Shown here: piece by piece, positions 54,182-62,405 of the stretch | How positions within the stretch are numbered: the stretch's first letter is position 1 | Layout of the letters: every line of letters starts with the position of its first letter | Source of the DNA: Chryseobacterium bernardetii | Lineage (GTDB): Bacteria; Bacteroidota; Bacteroidia; Flavobacteriales; Weeksellaceae | Length of the DNA: 64,000 nucleotides | Assembly (NCBI RefSeq): GCF_003815975.1 | Contig: NZ_CP033932.1 | Location: forward strand, 1,426,001-1,490,000 | Reading direction: 5' to 3' | The notes under the pieces: model-generated | What the model was told of the DNA's origin: nothing | The model's database searches: none | What the model saw: only the letters and a program-made list of their open reading frames with translations | Translations under genes and position numbers: made by a program

Positions 54182-55105
54182 TTAGTTAAAATTTACCTGA
54201 TCATTATATTTTGGAGCAAAGTTTTTAGGATTAAGTTTATCCAATGTCTGTCCGAAATTATTAATGATCTGGGTCATATTATCTACATCAACAATGCTGA
54301 TATCATCATTTACGTGGTGATAGTGAGTAGCTTTAGTCATATCAACTGTTGAAAATGAATGGGCAATAATTTTCTTTTTTACGAAACTTACATTATCTGA
54401 ACGATAAAAGAGTTGCTGCTCTGCATATGGATCTGCATTGATCTTTAAGCCATTTACTGCATAGGTATTGAAGAGTTCGTCAAGATCTGAAAAGCCGTCT
54501 CCGGTCATATATAATGCATTTTTCCCCCATTGAGATTCAGTGGCTACCATTTCAAAATTGAAAAGGGCAGTCATATTTTTATATATCTTGTCAAGATTTT
54601 TATCCTCAGAGATCGCTTTTGATCCAAGCATTCCTTTTTCCTCCCCGTTGAAAGCCATGAATGCCATAGAAAATTCAGGGTCCTTATCTTTAAAATAATC
54701 TGCGATCCCTACCAATGTGGTAATTCCGCTGGCATCATCATCAGCGCCATTATAAATATTGTCCCCACTTTTATTTTTGGTACCGATATGATCAAAATGT
54801 CCTGAAAAGCCAAGAGTTTTATCAGATTTACCTTTCTTTATACCACAAACATTATAGGCAGTTTTCCCCTTATAATCAAAAGGAATCAGATAAGAATTTC
54901 CTGTACAGTATTTAAGGTTGTTTTCTTTGAAAAGACTAGCTATATAGTGAGCCGCATTTTCATTTTCAGGAGTTCCTATTTCACGGCCTTTCATTTCATC
55001 AGATGCCAGGGTGGAAATCACTGTTTTTACTCTTTCTTTTGAAACCTCCTGTGCAAAAGCGGATATAGAAAATAGTGATAAAGTAAGATATGTTAGCTTT
55101 TTCAT
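54182..55105 (-). CDS. M28 family metallopeptidase
   Basis: 307 residues with signal peptide (cleaved near AFAQEV). Zinc aminopeptidase/QC-like fold: ligand motifs GFSGHFDHIGT (His103, Asp105), NGADDDASGITTLVGIADYF (bridging Asp near 122-124), AFNGEEKGMLGS (Glu155, Glu156) and a late His in AHSFSTVDMTKATHYHHVND. There is no PA domain and no T9SS tail, so it is probably periplasmic, trimming peptides. Monocistronic with its own terminator. Confidence 0.9.
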   Translation of the reverse strand: MKKLTYLTLSLFSISAFAQEVSKERVKTVISTLASDEMKGREIGTPENENAAHYIASLFKENNLKYCTGNSYLIPFDYKGKTAYNVCGIKKGKSDKTLGFSGHFDHIGTKNKSGDNIYNGADDDASGITTLVGIADYFKDKDPEFSMAFMAFNGEEKGMLGSKAISEDKNLDKIYKNMTALFNFEMVATESQWGKNALYMTGDGFSDLDELFNTYAVNGLKINADPYAEQQLFYRSDNVSFVKKKIIAHSFSTVDMTKATHYHHVNDDISIVDVDNMTQIINNFGQTLDKLNPKNFAPKYNDQVNFN

Positions 55106-55233
55106 AGTCTTTAATTAAAAATTATAGGATCTGTCGTTTTTTACATTAAAATGTTGCAGGGAAGTTACATAAATTAATTGATCTGGGTAGATTACTCCAT
55201 AGAACAGCGGAATACAGGCAGGTATAAATAAAA

Positions 55234-55256
55234 AACAGCTCCTAAAAGGAACTGTT
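55234..55256 (-). terminator. Intrinsic terminator after the DUF4293 gene
   Basis: AACAGcTCCT / AGGAaCTGTT hairpin with one mismatch and AAA loop, then TTTTTTATTT on the minus strand; it also sits in the 175-nt gap upstream of the M28 gene. Confidence 0.7.
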
Positions 55257-55280
55257 CTTACTCAAAAAATCGTTGTAAGG

Positions 55281-55670
55281 TTACCGAAGCCTGTCTACAG
55301 ATTTCACGAGCCTCTCATCTTTACGGATGTATACATTTGCTATAAGCAGACATATCACCGCGATTAATGGGAAAATCGGCTCAATACCCTTCTCAGGAAA
55401 CTGAATTCCTCCGGATAAACTTAGCAGCCAGTACGCCAATACACCAATCAACAAAGCGTTTATAATGATGCTGATCGTATTCAGCAAAATTTGTCTTTTT
55501 CTGTTTTTAAAACTAAAAATACTTAATGATCCAATAATAACAAGGATAATACATCCTATGTTAAGTACAGGAATACTGTCTGAAATTACAACATCCTGTC
55601 CTGTTATAAAAAGGAAAACAGCAGCTAAAACTGCTAATAAAGTCCATATAGTTTGTATTCTCTGTAGCAT
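55281..55670 (-). CDS. DUF4293 membrane protein
   Basis: 129 residues with four transmembrane helices (TIWTLLAVLAAVFLFITG, VLNIGCIILVIIGSLSIFSF, IIINALLIGVLAYWLLSL, IFPLIAVICLLIANVYI) beginning MLQRIQTIWTLLA, the DUF4293 pattern. This family is regularly found divergent to rho in Bacteroidota, as here. Function unknown. The promoter overlaps that of rho on the opposite strand. Confidence 0.83.
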   Translation of the reverse strand: MLQRIQTIWTLLAVLAAVFLFITGQDVVISDSIPVLNIGCIILVIIGSLSIFSFKNRKRQILLNTISIIINALLIGVLAYWLLSLSGGIQFPEKGIEPIFPLIAVICLLIANVYIRKDERLVKSVDRLR

Positions 55671-55688
55671 TGAATATTAAATTCTTGG

Positions 55689-55735
55689 CAAAAATAATAT
55701 AAATTTTGCACAATTCAAAAATAAGTGTAGATTTG
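55689..55735. promoter_or_regulatory. Overlapping divergent promoters for rho (+) and DUF4293 (-)
   Basis: Plus strand: TTTTG (55704-55708), 19 nt, TAGATTTG (55728-55735). Minus strand: TTTTTG (55721-55716), 19 nt, TATTTTTG (55696-55689). Both match the Bacteroidota consensus with ideal spacing, and they interlock so that the two polymerases cannot bind together. The rho leader would be about 75 nt. Confidence 0.75.
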
Positions 55736-55814
55736 CATTATACAATGTACTTGAAAACCAAAGTCACCGGACTTACTTTTCTTACTCACAATTAATTACA
55801 TTTTTACATTAAAT

Positions 55815-57635
55815 ATGTTTAACATAGAAACGTTAAGGTCAAAATCCGTAACGGAACTGACTAAAATCTTAAAGGATTTGGGCGTTAAAGTTGCAAGAAA
55901 CAGCAATGAAAATGACAAAATCTTTGCAATTCTTGACTTTCAGGCTTCCAACCCTAAAGTAGCAAAAGATTATTTCAACGCCACGGAAACCAGCGCCAAT
56001 ACTGAAGAAGCTCCAGCAGAAAAAACTGCAAAGGCTCCTATAAAGAAAGCTGCTCCAAAGAAAGCCCCGGCAAAGCCTAAGGCAACTGCAAAAGCTCCGG
56101 CAGAACCAAAAGTAGAGGAAAACGTAGAAGAAATAACGCCGGTTGCCGAAGAAATAAAAGCAGAAGAGCCTAAGACTGAAACAGTAGCAGCAACAGCCAG
56201 CGAAGACGCATCTGCAGCTAACCCGGCTAAGAAAAAAAGGAAAAGAGTTTCTGCCAGTACAGGAAATGCAGAAACCTCCCAGGAGAAAACAGAAGCTCCT
56301 AAAAACACAGAACCTCAAGAGCCTGCCCAGGCGGAAGAAAAGCCTCACAACCCTCAACAACCTCAGGCTAACAGACCTCAAAAGGGACACAACCATCCAC
56401 AGAACGGTGGAAACCAAAATAAAAATCAAAATCAACACCAACACCAGAATCCTAACCAAAATCAGAACAGACATTCTGAAAAGGCAGAGGAACAGCAAGA
56501 CCATAAAAAAGAATTCAACTTTGATGGAATGGTGAGCATTGAAGGGGTGTTGGAGATTTTACCAGACAACTACGGATTTTTACGTTCTTCAGACTTTAGC
56601 TATATTTCTTCTCCTGATGATGTGTATGTTTCTACAGCACAGATCAGAAATTTCGGGTTGAAAACCGGAGATACCGTTAAAGGAATTGTAAGATTACCTA
56701 AAGAAGGAGAAAAATATTTTTCATTATTAAGACCTACGGAAGTTAACGGGCGTGATCTTGCATTTATCAAAGACCGTGTAGCTTTTGAATATCTCACTCC
56801 ACTTTTCCCTGAAGAAAAATTCAACCTGGCAGGAAGCGGATCTACAGTTTCTACAAGAATTGTTGACCTGTTTGCACCTATTGGTAAGGGGCAAAGAGCA
56901 ATGATCGTAGCACAGCCTAAAACAGGTAAAACGATGTTGCTTAAGGATATTGCTAATTCTATCGCTGCTAACCACCCTGAAGTATATATGATGGTGCTTC
57001 TGATAGACGAACGTCCGGAAGAGGTTACTGATATGGAAAGAAGTGTAAATGCAGAGGTAATTGCTTCTACATTTGACGAGGCCGCTGAAAAACATGTAAA
57101 AGTGGCAAACCTGGTTTTGGCTAAAGCTCAGAGAATGGTAGAGTGTGGGCATGATGTTGTGATTCTGTTAGACTCTATCACCAGATTGGCAAGAGCTTAC
57201 AACACTGTAACGCCGGCATCCGGGAAGGTTCTTTCCGGTGGGGTGGATGCGAATGCACTTCACAGGCCGAAGAGATTCTTCGGAGCAGCAAGAAAAATTG
57301 AAGGTGGAGGATCTCTAACAATTATTGCTACGGCATTAATTGATACAGGTTCTAAAATGGACGAAGTAATCTTTGAAGAATTCAAAGGTACAGGTAACAT
57401 GGAACTTCAGTTAGACAGAAAAATTGCTAACAGAAGAATTTATCCTGCTATTGATCTTGTTGCATCCAGCACACGTAGAGACGATCTTCTGTTGGATGAA
57501 GTAACTTCACAAAGAATGTGGATTCTGAGAAAATACCTTTCTGAAATGAATCCTGTAGAAGCTATGGAATTTGTAGATAAGAACATTAAAGGAACTCTTA
57601 ACAATGAGGAATTCCTAATGTCTATGAATAAATAA
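55815..57635 (+). CDS. rho: Transcription termination factor Rho with long low-complexity insert
   Basis: 606 residues, about 190 longer than E. coli Rho. Residues 1-55 are the Rho N-terminal helical domain ([19 protein letters not shown]). Residues 56-178 are Ala/Lys/Glu/Pro-rich and 179-232 Asn/Gln/His-rich ([20 protein letters not shown]). Then the RNA-binding cold-shock domain ([15 protein letters not shown], 244-258), Walker A AQPKTGKT (366-373), [10 protein letters not shown]-loop region (396-404) and [15 protein letters not shown]. Functional hexameric helicase that ends transcripts; the insert is disordered, and similar inserts in other Rho proteins can drive phase separation or prion-like switching. 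Confidence 0.95.
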   Translation: MFNIETLRSKSVTELTKILKDLGVKVARNSNENDKIFAILDFQASNPKVAKDYFNATETSANTEEAPAEKTAKAPIKKAAPKKAPAKPKATAKAPAEPKVEENVEEITPVAEEIKAEEPKTETVAATASEDASAANPAKKKRKRVSASTGNAETSQEKTEAPKNTEPQEPAQAEEKPHNPQQPQANRPQKGHNHPQNGGNQNKNQNQHQHQNPNQNQNRHSEKAEEQQDHKKEFNFDGMVSIEGVLEILPDNYGFLRSSDFSYISSPDDVYVSTAQIRNFGLKTGDTVKGIVRLPKEGEKYFSLLRPTEVNGRDLAFIKDRVAFEYLTPLFPEEKFNLAGSGSTVSTRIVDLFAPIGKGQRAMIVAQPKTGKTMLLKDIANSIAANHPEVYMMVLLIDERPEEVTDMERSVNAEVIASTFDEAAEKHVKVANLVLAKAQRMVECGHDVVILLDSITRLARAYNTVTPASGKVLSGGVDANALHRPKRFFGAARKIEGGGSLTIIATALIDTGSKMDEVIFEEFKGTGNMELQLDRKIANRRIYPAIDLVASSTRRDDLLLDEVTSQRMWILRKYLSEMNPVEAMEFVDKNIKGTLNNEEFLMSMNK

Positions 57636-57655
57636 ATTTAATTATTGTTAAATAG

Positions 57656-57688
57656 AAAGCACGGATCTCAGGATTCGTGCTTTTTAGT
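57656..57688 (+). terminator. Intrinsic terminator after rho
   Basis: AAAGCACGGATC / GGATTCGTGCTTT forms a 12-bp stem (one G-T) with TCAG loop, followed by T5. Confidence 0.88.
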
Positions 57689-57781
57689 TTATTAATTTAC
57701 GGATTAAAAAATATTTTTAGAATTTAATTCATTCTAAATCAATATATCAATGTTAAAGATTTATTAAAGTAATCCCCAATC

Positions 57782-57813
57782 TTTGATAATACCTTAAATA
57801 TTGGCTAATTTTG
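57782..57813 (+). promoter_or_regulatory. sodA promoter
   Basis: TTTG (57782-57785), 20 nt, TAATTTTG (57806-57813): full Bacteroidota consensus, leader about 20 nt. Confidence 0.7.
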
Positions 57814-57838
57814 AAGTATAACATTAAAAATAAAGATT

Positions 57839-58435
57839 ATGTCATTTGAATTACCAAAATTAGGATATGCATACGATGCATTAGAACCCACGATCGATGC
57901 TAGAACTATGGAAATCCACTATACGAAGCACCACCAGGCGTATATTGACAATTTAAATAAAGCAATTGAAGGAACTGATCTAGCAGGAAAAACTATTGAA
58001 GAAATCTGCAAGACAGGAACAGATAAGCCAGCTGTAAGAAACAATGGAGGAGGACACTTCAACCACTCTTTATTCTGGGAAATCTTAACTCCCGGAGGAA
58101 GCAAAGAGCCGGTAGGAAATGTAAAAGCTGCCATAGAAAACTATGGTGGTTTTGAAAAATTCAAAACTGATTTTTCTGAGGCTGCTAAAACAAGATTCGG
58201 TTCTGGATGGGCTTGGTTAGTAAAAAATGCTGACGGATCTGTATCTGTTTCTTCAACTCCAAACCAGGATAACCCATTAATGCCTGTTGCAGATGTTAAA
58301 GGAACTCCGGTTTTAGGATTGGATGTTTGGGAGCACGCTTATTACTTAAACTACCAAAACAGAAGACCTGACTATGTTTCTGCATTCTTTGATGTTGTAA
58401 ACTGGGACAAAGTAGAAGAATTATTCAACAAATAA
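57839..58435 (+). CDS. sodA: Superoxide dismutase, Mn-type
   Basis: 198 residues, cytoplasmic. Metal ligands His27 (EIHYTKHH), His76 ([11 protein letters not shown]), Asp162 and His166 ([16 protein letters not shown]). GGGHFNH and Gln143 in [10 protein letters not shown] are Mn-type (or cambialistic) markers; Fe-type enzymes carry a Gln earlier in the chain. Family length is normal. It has its own promoter and terminator. Confidence 0.95.
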   Translation: MSFELPKLGYAYDALEPTIDARTMEIHYTKHHQAYIDNLNKAIEGTDLAGKTIEEICKTGTDKPAVRNNGGGHFNHSLFWEILTPGGSKEPVGNVKAAIENYGGFEKFKTDFSEAAKTRFGSGWAWLVKNADGSVSVSSTPNQDNPLMPVADVKGTPVLGLDVWEHAYYLNYQNRRPDYVSAFFDVVNWDKVEELFNK

Positions 58436-58455
58436 TTTTCATCTATTATAAAAAT

Positions 58456-58490
58456 AAAAGGTTCAGAAATTTTCTGAACCTTTTTTAATT
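58456..58490. terminator. Terminator between convergent sodA and VWA genes
   Basis: AAAAGGTTCAG / CTGAACCTTTT, 11-bp perfect stem with a 7-nt loop and flanking A/T runs on both sides, so it can serve both genes. Confidence 0.88.
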
Positions 58491-58504
58491 TGAAATAGTA
58501 AGAT

Positions 58505-60004
58505 TTATCTTTTTATTATTTTCTGTGTGAACACTTCGTTACCTGAGCTTACTTTTACAATGTAAGTATTGGATGGTAATGAGTGAATATCCACAGCTAT
58601 ATCTTTTTCGTTGCTAAAAGCCTTTTCAAATACAACCTTACCATTGATGTCATTAACTTGTAATGATCCTGAACGTGTCTTGTCAAGCGATATTATAAAT
58701 ACCCCATTGTTAGGGTTTGGTGAAATCTGGATATTTTTCTGCTGAACTTTTTCTTTAAGCATAGATTTCGAGTTGTTAGGATCTGCATTAAGATCTATAT
58801 GATAATCTTTATCTTTTGGTTTTGCAAACTTAGCTGCAGGGTTAGACGTATTTGTGCTAGTGCGCAGATTTTCACAGTACATGAAGTCATATGGAGAGTT
58901 GATGCTGTTTTCGGCATGAACGCCATCATTATTGCCTCCTAAGGAATAAACAAGCTCAATAATAAATTTATATTGCCCTGAAGGCGGGTTGGTGAGATCT
59001 GCCTGGTTGATGGTAAATTCAAATTCATTTGGATTAGGAAAATTAACTGTTGCAGATGTCGGATACATTGTGCTTGTTGCTATATCCAAAAGTGATATCT
59101 GAAAGTTGACAATGCTTGCCCCTTGTGGAATGGCATAGTTACCATTTACCTGTAATGGAAAGCCTGTAGGAGTTTTACATGAGCGGACCTGATAAGTGAA
59201 GTCAACATAGGCGGTGTTCATTCTGCAGATGCTATTGCTTAGGTCAGCTATTTCCGTAGTGGTTAAGGTGAAATTTGTCTTATTCAGATAGAATCTTGGA
59301 AGCAGATTGTGGTCAGGGTCGTCATTGTATTGCTCAATAGGTCCGTTATATGAACCTCCACGGCTTGCAATATTGGCTGCAGCTTCTATATATGGCGAAT
59401 AATCACTTACATGTACCACAATAAATTTAGCATTTCTGTCCATTTTAAATTTTGTAAAGGCTACAAAAGCATTGTCTTCGTGCAATCCATTGGGAGGATC
59501 GAAGTTGACCAGATAAGAGCCACTGCTCAGGTTGCCATTAGCTCTTTCAGCATCAGAAAATAAGATAATTACTAACGGCCTTTCACGGTGCTTGTCTAAT
59601 GTTTTTTGCGGGCTCACGATATCAGGATCAGGGTAGTGATCAAGAGCTGATCCTATTAAATTAACTGCATTATGAAAATGGTCACCATTTTTTAATCTTC
59701 TTGAGAATGTTTGGGCGGTTGCCAGATCATTGGTGAAATTAGATTCTATATAGATTCTGGGAAGAGAAGGGCTCATGTCCTTATAATCTGTTCCATAATG
59801 TACTACAGCAACCCTGTTGTCCCGATTACATTTTAAAACCTGTTCCATGAGTTTCATGGTAGAGACAGTCATTTGATTAAAGGCTACATCACTTATAGAA
59901 CCACTGTTATCCAGGCAGAAAATGATGTCGCTTCCTGTTTGTGAATAGAGCGGTTTCCAGGATAATAAAATTGAAAGCAGGATAAGTTTAATGGTATTTC
60001 TCAT
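58505..60004 (-). CDS. T9SS-sorted von Willebrand factor A domain protein
   Basis: 499 residues. Signal peptide (MRNTIKLILLSILLSWKPLY, cleaved near SQTG). VWA domain (about 24-260) with an intact MIDAS: DNSGSIS (Asp32, Ser34, Ser36) plus RVAVVHYGTD and PLVIILFSDAERANG. A middle beta-rich part (about 270-385) may be a second Ig-like domain, and the C-terminal ~80 residues are a type A T9SS sorting domain (NIQISPNPNNGVFIISLDKT, IHSLPSNTYIVKVSSGNE). It is a surface metal-dependent binding protein, probably adhesive. A 46-residue ORF overlaps its start by ATGA. Confidence 0.9.
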   Translation of the reverse strand: MRNTIKLILLSILLSWKPLYSQTGSDIIFCLDNSGSISDVAFNQMTVSTMKLMEQVLKCNRDNRVAVVHYGTDYKDMSPSLPRIYIESNFTNDLATAQTFSRRLKNGDHFHNAVNLIGSALDHYPDPDIVSPQKTLDKHRERPLVIILFSDAERANGNLSSGSYLVNFDPPNGLHEDNAFVAFTKFKMDRNAKFIVVHVSDYSPYIEAAANIASRGGSYNGPIEQYNDDPDHNLLPRFYLNKTNFTLTTTEIADLSNSICRMNTAYVDFTYQVRSCKTPTGFPLQVNGNYAIPQGASIVNFQISLLDIATSTMYPTSATVNFPNPNEFEFTINQADLTNPPSGQYKFIIELVYSLGGNNDGVHAENSINSPYDFMYCENLRTSTNTSNPAAKFAKPKDKDYHIDLNADPNNSKSMLKEKVQQKNIQISPNPNNGVFIISLDKTRSGSLQVNDINGKVVFEKAFSNEKDIAVDIHSLPSNTYIVKVSSGNEVFTQKIIKR

Positions 60005-60141
60005 ATTTCATTGATTTTAGCATTATTAATTTGAGAATTGATAAATTGCTTATCCGATAATTTGACTTTTACAGAACGGAATGTCTGTACGATAGAACAT
60101 GGCATGGCTGAAAAGCATGCAGTGCAGGATGTTTTTTTCAT
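60001..60141 (-). CDS. 46-residue Cys-containing ORF coupled to the VWA gene
   Basis: A short frame opens MKKTSCTACFSAMPCSIVQT and ends KINEI. Its TGA shares bases with the ATG of the VWA gene (ATGA), the classic layout for translational coupling. Three cysteines fall in the first 15 residues; the rest is Lys/Asn-rich and polar. There is no signal peptide or known motif. It could be a real small protein or a leader peptide controlling the surface protein. The 180 nt upstream are AT-rich without a clear promoter. Confidence 0.5.
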   Translation of the reverse strand: MKKTSCTACFSAMPCSIVQTFRSVKVKLSDKQFINSQINNAKINEI

Positions 60142-60321
60142 GGTTTTAATTTTGTTAGGGTGAATAAATACTGAGATATCAAAATTCAGTACTATACAAA
60201 TATATTAAAACCTGAACAGAATATTAAAATTATTTCGTATAATTAGATAATTATAGTATTTAATTATGTTTTTATTTGGAAAATAGGGTTTTTGTAAATA
60301 TAATTTGATTCTTTTGGGGAT

Positions 60322-60744
60322 TTATCTTCTCGCATCACTTGCGGATAATCCATTCATTTTTAAACCGTACTTCCAGCTTACATATGCAAATACCTGGTAG
60401 AGTTTGTATTCAAACTTTATCCCGTAGTTTTCTCTAGGATTATAGTCTATTCCGGATTCTATGATATTCCTGTATTTTCCGGAACTGTAATAGCTGTTCC
60501 ATTCATTGACAAGGAATGTATTCTTTGTTTTCAGAAAAGATTCTGAATATTGACTGATGGGTTTGGCTATCGCATTGAGAAAATAATCAAATTCAGTGTC
60601 AATAACTGTCAGGTCCCATTCTCCATCCTCATTTTTAGACGGTTTCATCTCATTCTGTTCCTTATCCTTTTTAGGCGTATTTTGTTGGGAAAGACAGCTG
60701 AAAGGAACAAAGGCAATAAATAGTATTAGGACAAATTTTTTCAT
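60322..60744 (-). CDS. DUF6146 family lipoprotein
   Basis: 140 residues; signal peptide with lipobox FVPFSC (Cys17), then a charged linker (KKDKEQNEMKPSKNEDGEW) and a compact domain: VIDTEFDYFLNAIAKPISQY, TKNTFLVNEWNSYYSSGKYR, SGIDYNPRENYGIKFEYKLY, FAYVSWKYGLKMNGLSASDA. These blocks match the DUF6146 lipoproteins of flavobacteria as I remember them. The function is unknown; the aromatic-rich block suggests a binding or scaffold role. It is preceded by the terminator of the EEP gene, so it is transcribed on its own. Confidence 0.75.
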   Translation of the reverse strand: MKKFVLILFIAFVPFSCLSQQNTPKKDKEQNEMKPSKNEDGEWDLTVIDTEFDYFLNAIAKPISQYSESFLKTKNTFLVNEWNSYYSSGKYRNIIESGIDYNPRENYGIKFEYKLYQVFAYVSWKYGLKMNGLSASDARR

Positions 60745-60766
60745 GACTCTATTATTTATTAAAAAA

Positions 60767-60784
60767 GCACTCCAATAAGAGTGC
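60767..60784 (-). terminator. Intrinsic terminator after the EEP-family gene
   Basis: GCACTC / GAGTGC 6-bp stem, 6-nt loop, followed on the minus strand by T6; it lies 10 nt past the stop. Confidence 0.8.
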
Positions 60785-60793
60785 CTTTCTGTA

Positions 60794-61993
60794 TTATTTT
60801 TTAATATATTCTTTCTGAACTACGGAAACCGCAGGGAAGTGGTCACTGTATCCACCAGTGAATCGGTCACCATCCCAAGAACGTAAAGGATATCCTTTCC
60901 ATTGTCCTTCTTTGTTTACCAGGTAAGCAGGAGCATAGATCTCAGCTTTAAAAATAGTATAAGTAGGCGTAATCTTTTCAGGTGAATAAAGATTTCTTGA
61001 AACAATAATCTGATCAAACAAGTTCGGAGCATCCCTATAGGCAAGAGACGCTACACCAGCCTTATATAATTTGTACATTAAGTTATAATAAGGAGTTTTG
61101 TCTGATAATTCGCTCGGATCTCCCACAGCAGCCAAATGTTTTTTCAAACTTGGGCTTACCGGGTCATCATTATAATCACCCATTGAGAATAATTTGATGC
61201 CAGGATTTTCTGCAGTAACTTTATCCATTTCTTCTTTCAATACAGTGGCTGCAGTATTTCTTTTAGCAAGGGAAATAGCTTCACCTCCTCTTCTGGATGG
61301 CCAGTGATTCATAAAGATTCCTACTTTTTCTCCATCCAATAATCCGATAGCTACTACAATATCTCTGGTGTATTCTCTTTTTCCATCCTCATCATAGATT
61401 TTAATTTCTTTCTTATAAGAATCTAAAACAGCGAATCTTCCTTTCTGGTAAATAATTGCCACATCAATACCTCTTGCGTCATAAGAATTAAAATGTACAA
61501 TTCCGTAATTGCTTTTTGCCAAGGCCGGCTGTTTGATGAGGTCTTCAATTACCTGTCTGTTTTCCACCTCAATCAGTCCACAGATGGCCGGATTATCATT
61601 GGTATACTGTCTTCCAAGTTCAGAAATAACCTTAGCTTCATTCGCTAATTTCTGGTTGTAATATTTTGTTCCCCATCTTTTAGGGCTGTTGGCTGTAAAA
61701 TCTTCAGATAAGAACTGTTTTCTGATCACCTTCTTACCAATTAAAAGATCATCACTCCATTCCCCTTTATAATCTTCTGTTGTCTCAAGGTATTTTAGAG
61801 AATCCACGGGTACACTTCTGTGGAATTTAGGGTTGGAACGTGGCAAAGTTCCATCAATATAATCTGCAGAAGGAATAGTGTCCCAAAGGTTTTCTACGTT
61901 CAGGAATGCGACAGCAGCTCTCTTTACCTGCCTCTGTTGTGAGAAAGCAGAACCAAAGCAAAATAGGGCGGCAATGATTAAATATTTTTTCAT
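60794..61993 (-). CDS. Secreted endonuclease/exonuclease/phosphatase (EEP) family protein
   Basis: 399 residues; signal peptide MKKYLIIAALFCFGSAFSQ, so exported. EEP-fold catalytic blocks: AFLNVENLWDT (Asn), ICGLIEVENRQ (metal Glu), IFMNHWPSRRGGE (His), LFSMGDYNDDPVS (Asp/Asn) and TGGYSDHFPAV (Asp-His). The fold covers DNases, inositol phosphatases and sphingomyelinases; this branch is usually called an endonuclease/exonuclease/phosphatase in flavobacteria, and DNA or nucleotide scavenging is plausible. Single gene with its own terminator. Confidence 0.88.
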   Translation of the reverse strand: MKKYLIIAALFCFGSAFSQQRQVKRAAVAFLNVENLWDTIPSADYIDGTLPRSNPKFHRSVPVDSLKYLETTEDYKGEWSDDLLIGKKVIRKQFLSEDFTANSPKRWGTKYYNQKLANEAKVISELGRQYTNDNPAICGLIEVENRQVIEDLIKQPALAKSNYGIVHFNSYDARGIDVAIIYQKGRFAVLDSYKKEIKIYDEDGKREYTRDIVVAIGLLDGEKVGIFMNHWPSRRGGEAISLAKRNTAATVLKEEMDKVTAENPGIKLFSMGDYNDDPVSPSLKKHLAAVGDPSELSDKTPYYNLMYKLYKAGVASLAYRDAPNLFDQIIVSRNLYSPEKITPTYTIFKAEIYAPAYLVNKEGQWKGYPLRSWDGDRFTGGYSDHFPAVSVVQKEYIKK

Positions 61994-62405
61994 ATTCTTA
62001 GTATATTCAAAAAATTGAGGGGTAAAATTACTAATTTTATATAAGAATAAAGATTAAAATAAACTGAGTTTAATTTAATAAAAGGTTAAGGTTGAAACGG
62101 AAAGTCTGAAAGAAATGTATTATCATTCATTATTTTGATATTATTAATGATGTCTGTTATTTATATAATGCTTAAAAATAAGCGGTTTATATTGGATTAA
62201 AAAATATTCTTTAATGATTATTGTATGCTTTCCTTAAAATCTGTTCTTCTTTTTGTGATTGATTAAAATTAGCCTGTATTTTTAGGATAATGAATAGACG
62301 TTAAGAAAAATTAATAGAATAAATAGCTAAAAATGTTTAACTTAATGAAAATAGTCCTAAATTTGTTGCCCTTTAAATAAAGAAGGAGTTAAAAATAAGT
62401 TTATT
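61994..62405 (+). promoter_or_regulatory. Divergent intergenic region with -7 box for the TonB receptor
   Basis: 412 nt, very AT-rich, no ORF. TAAATTTG at 62358-62365 is a perfect TAnnTTTG, about 40 nt before the receptor start; AAGGAG lies between. No -33 TTTG at the usual spacing. Nothing else recognisable. Confidence 0.5.

Noticed and set aside
55869..56504. 211-residue minus-strand frame opposite rho
   Set aside because: It is the mirror of the Ala/Lys- and Asn/Gln-rich insert of rho, which avoids stops on the other strand; the translation is Phe/Leu/Cys-rich nonsense.
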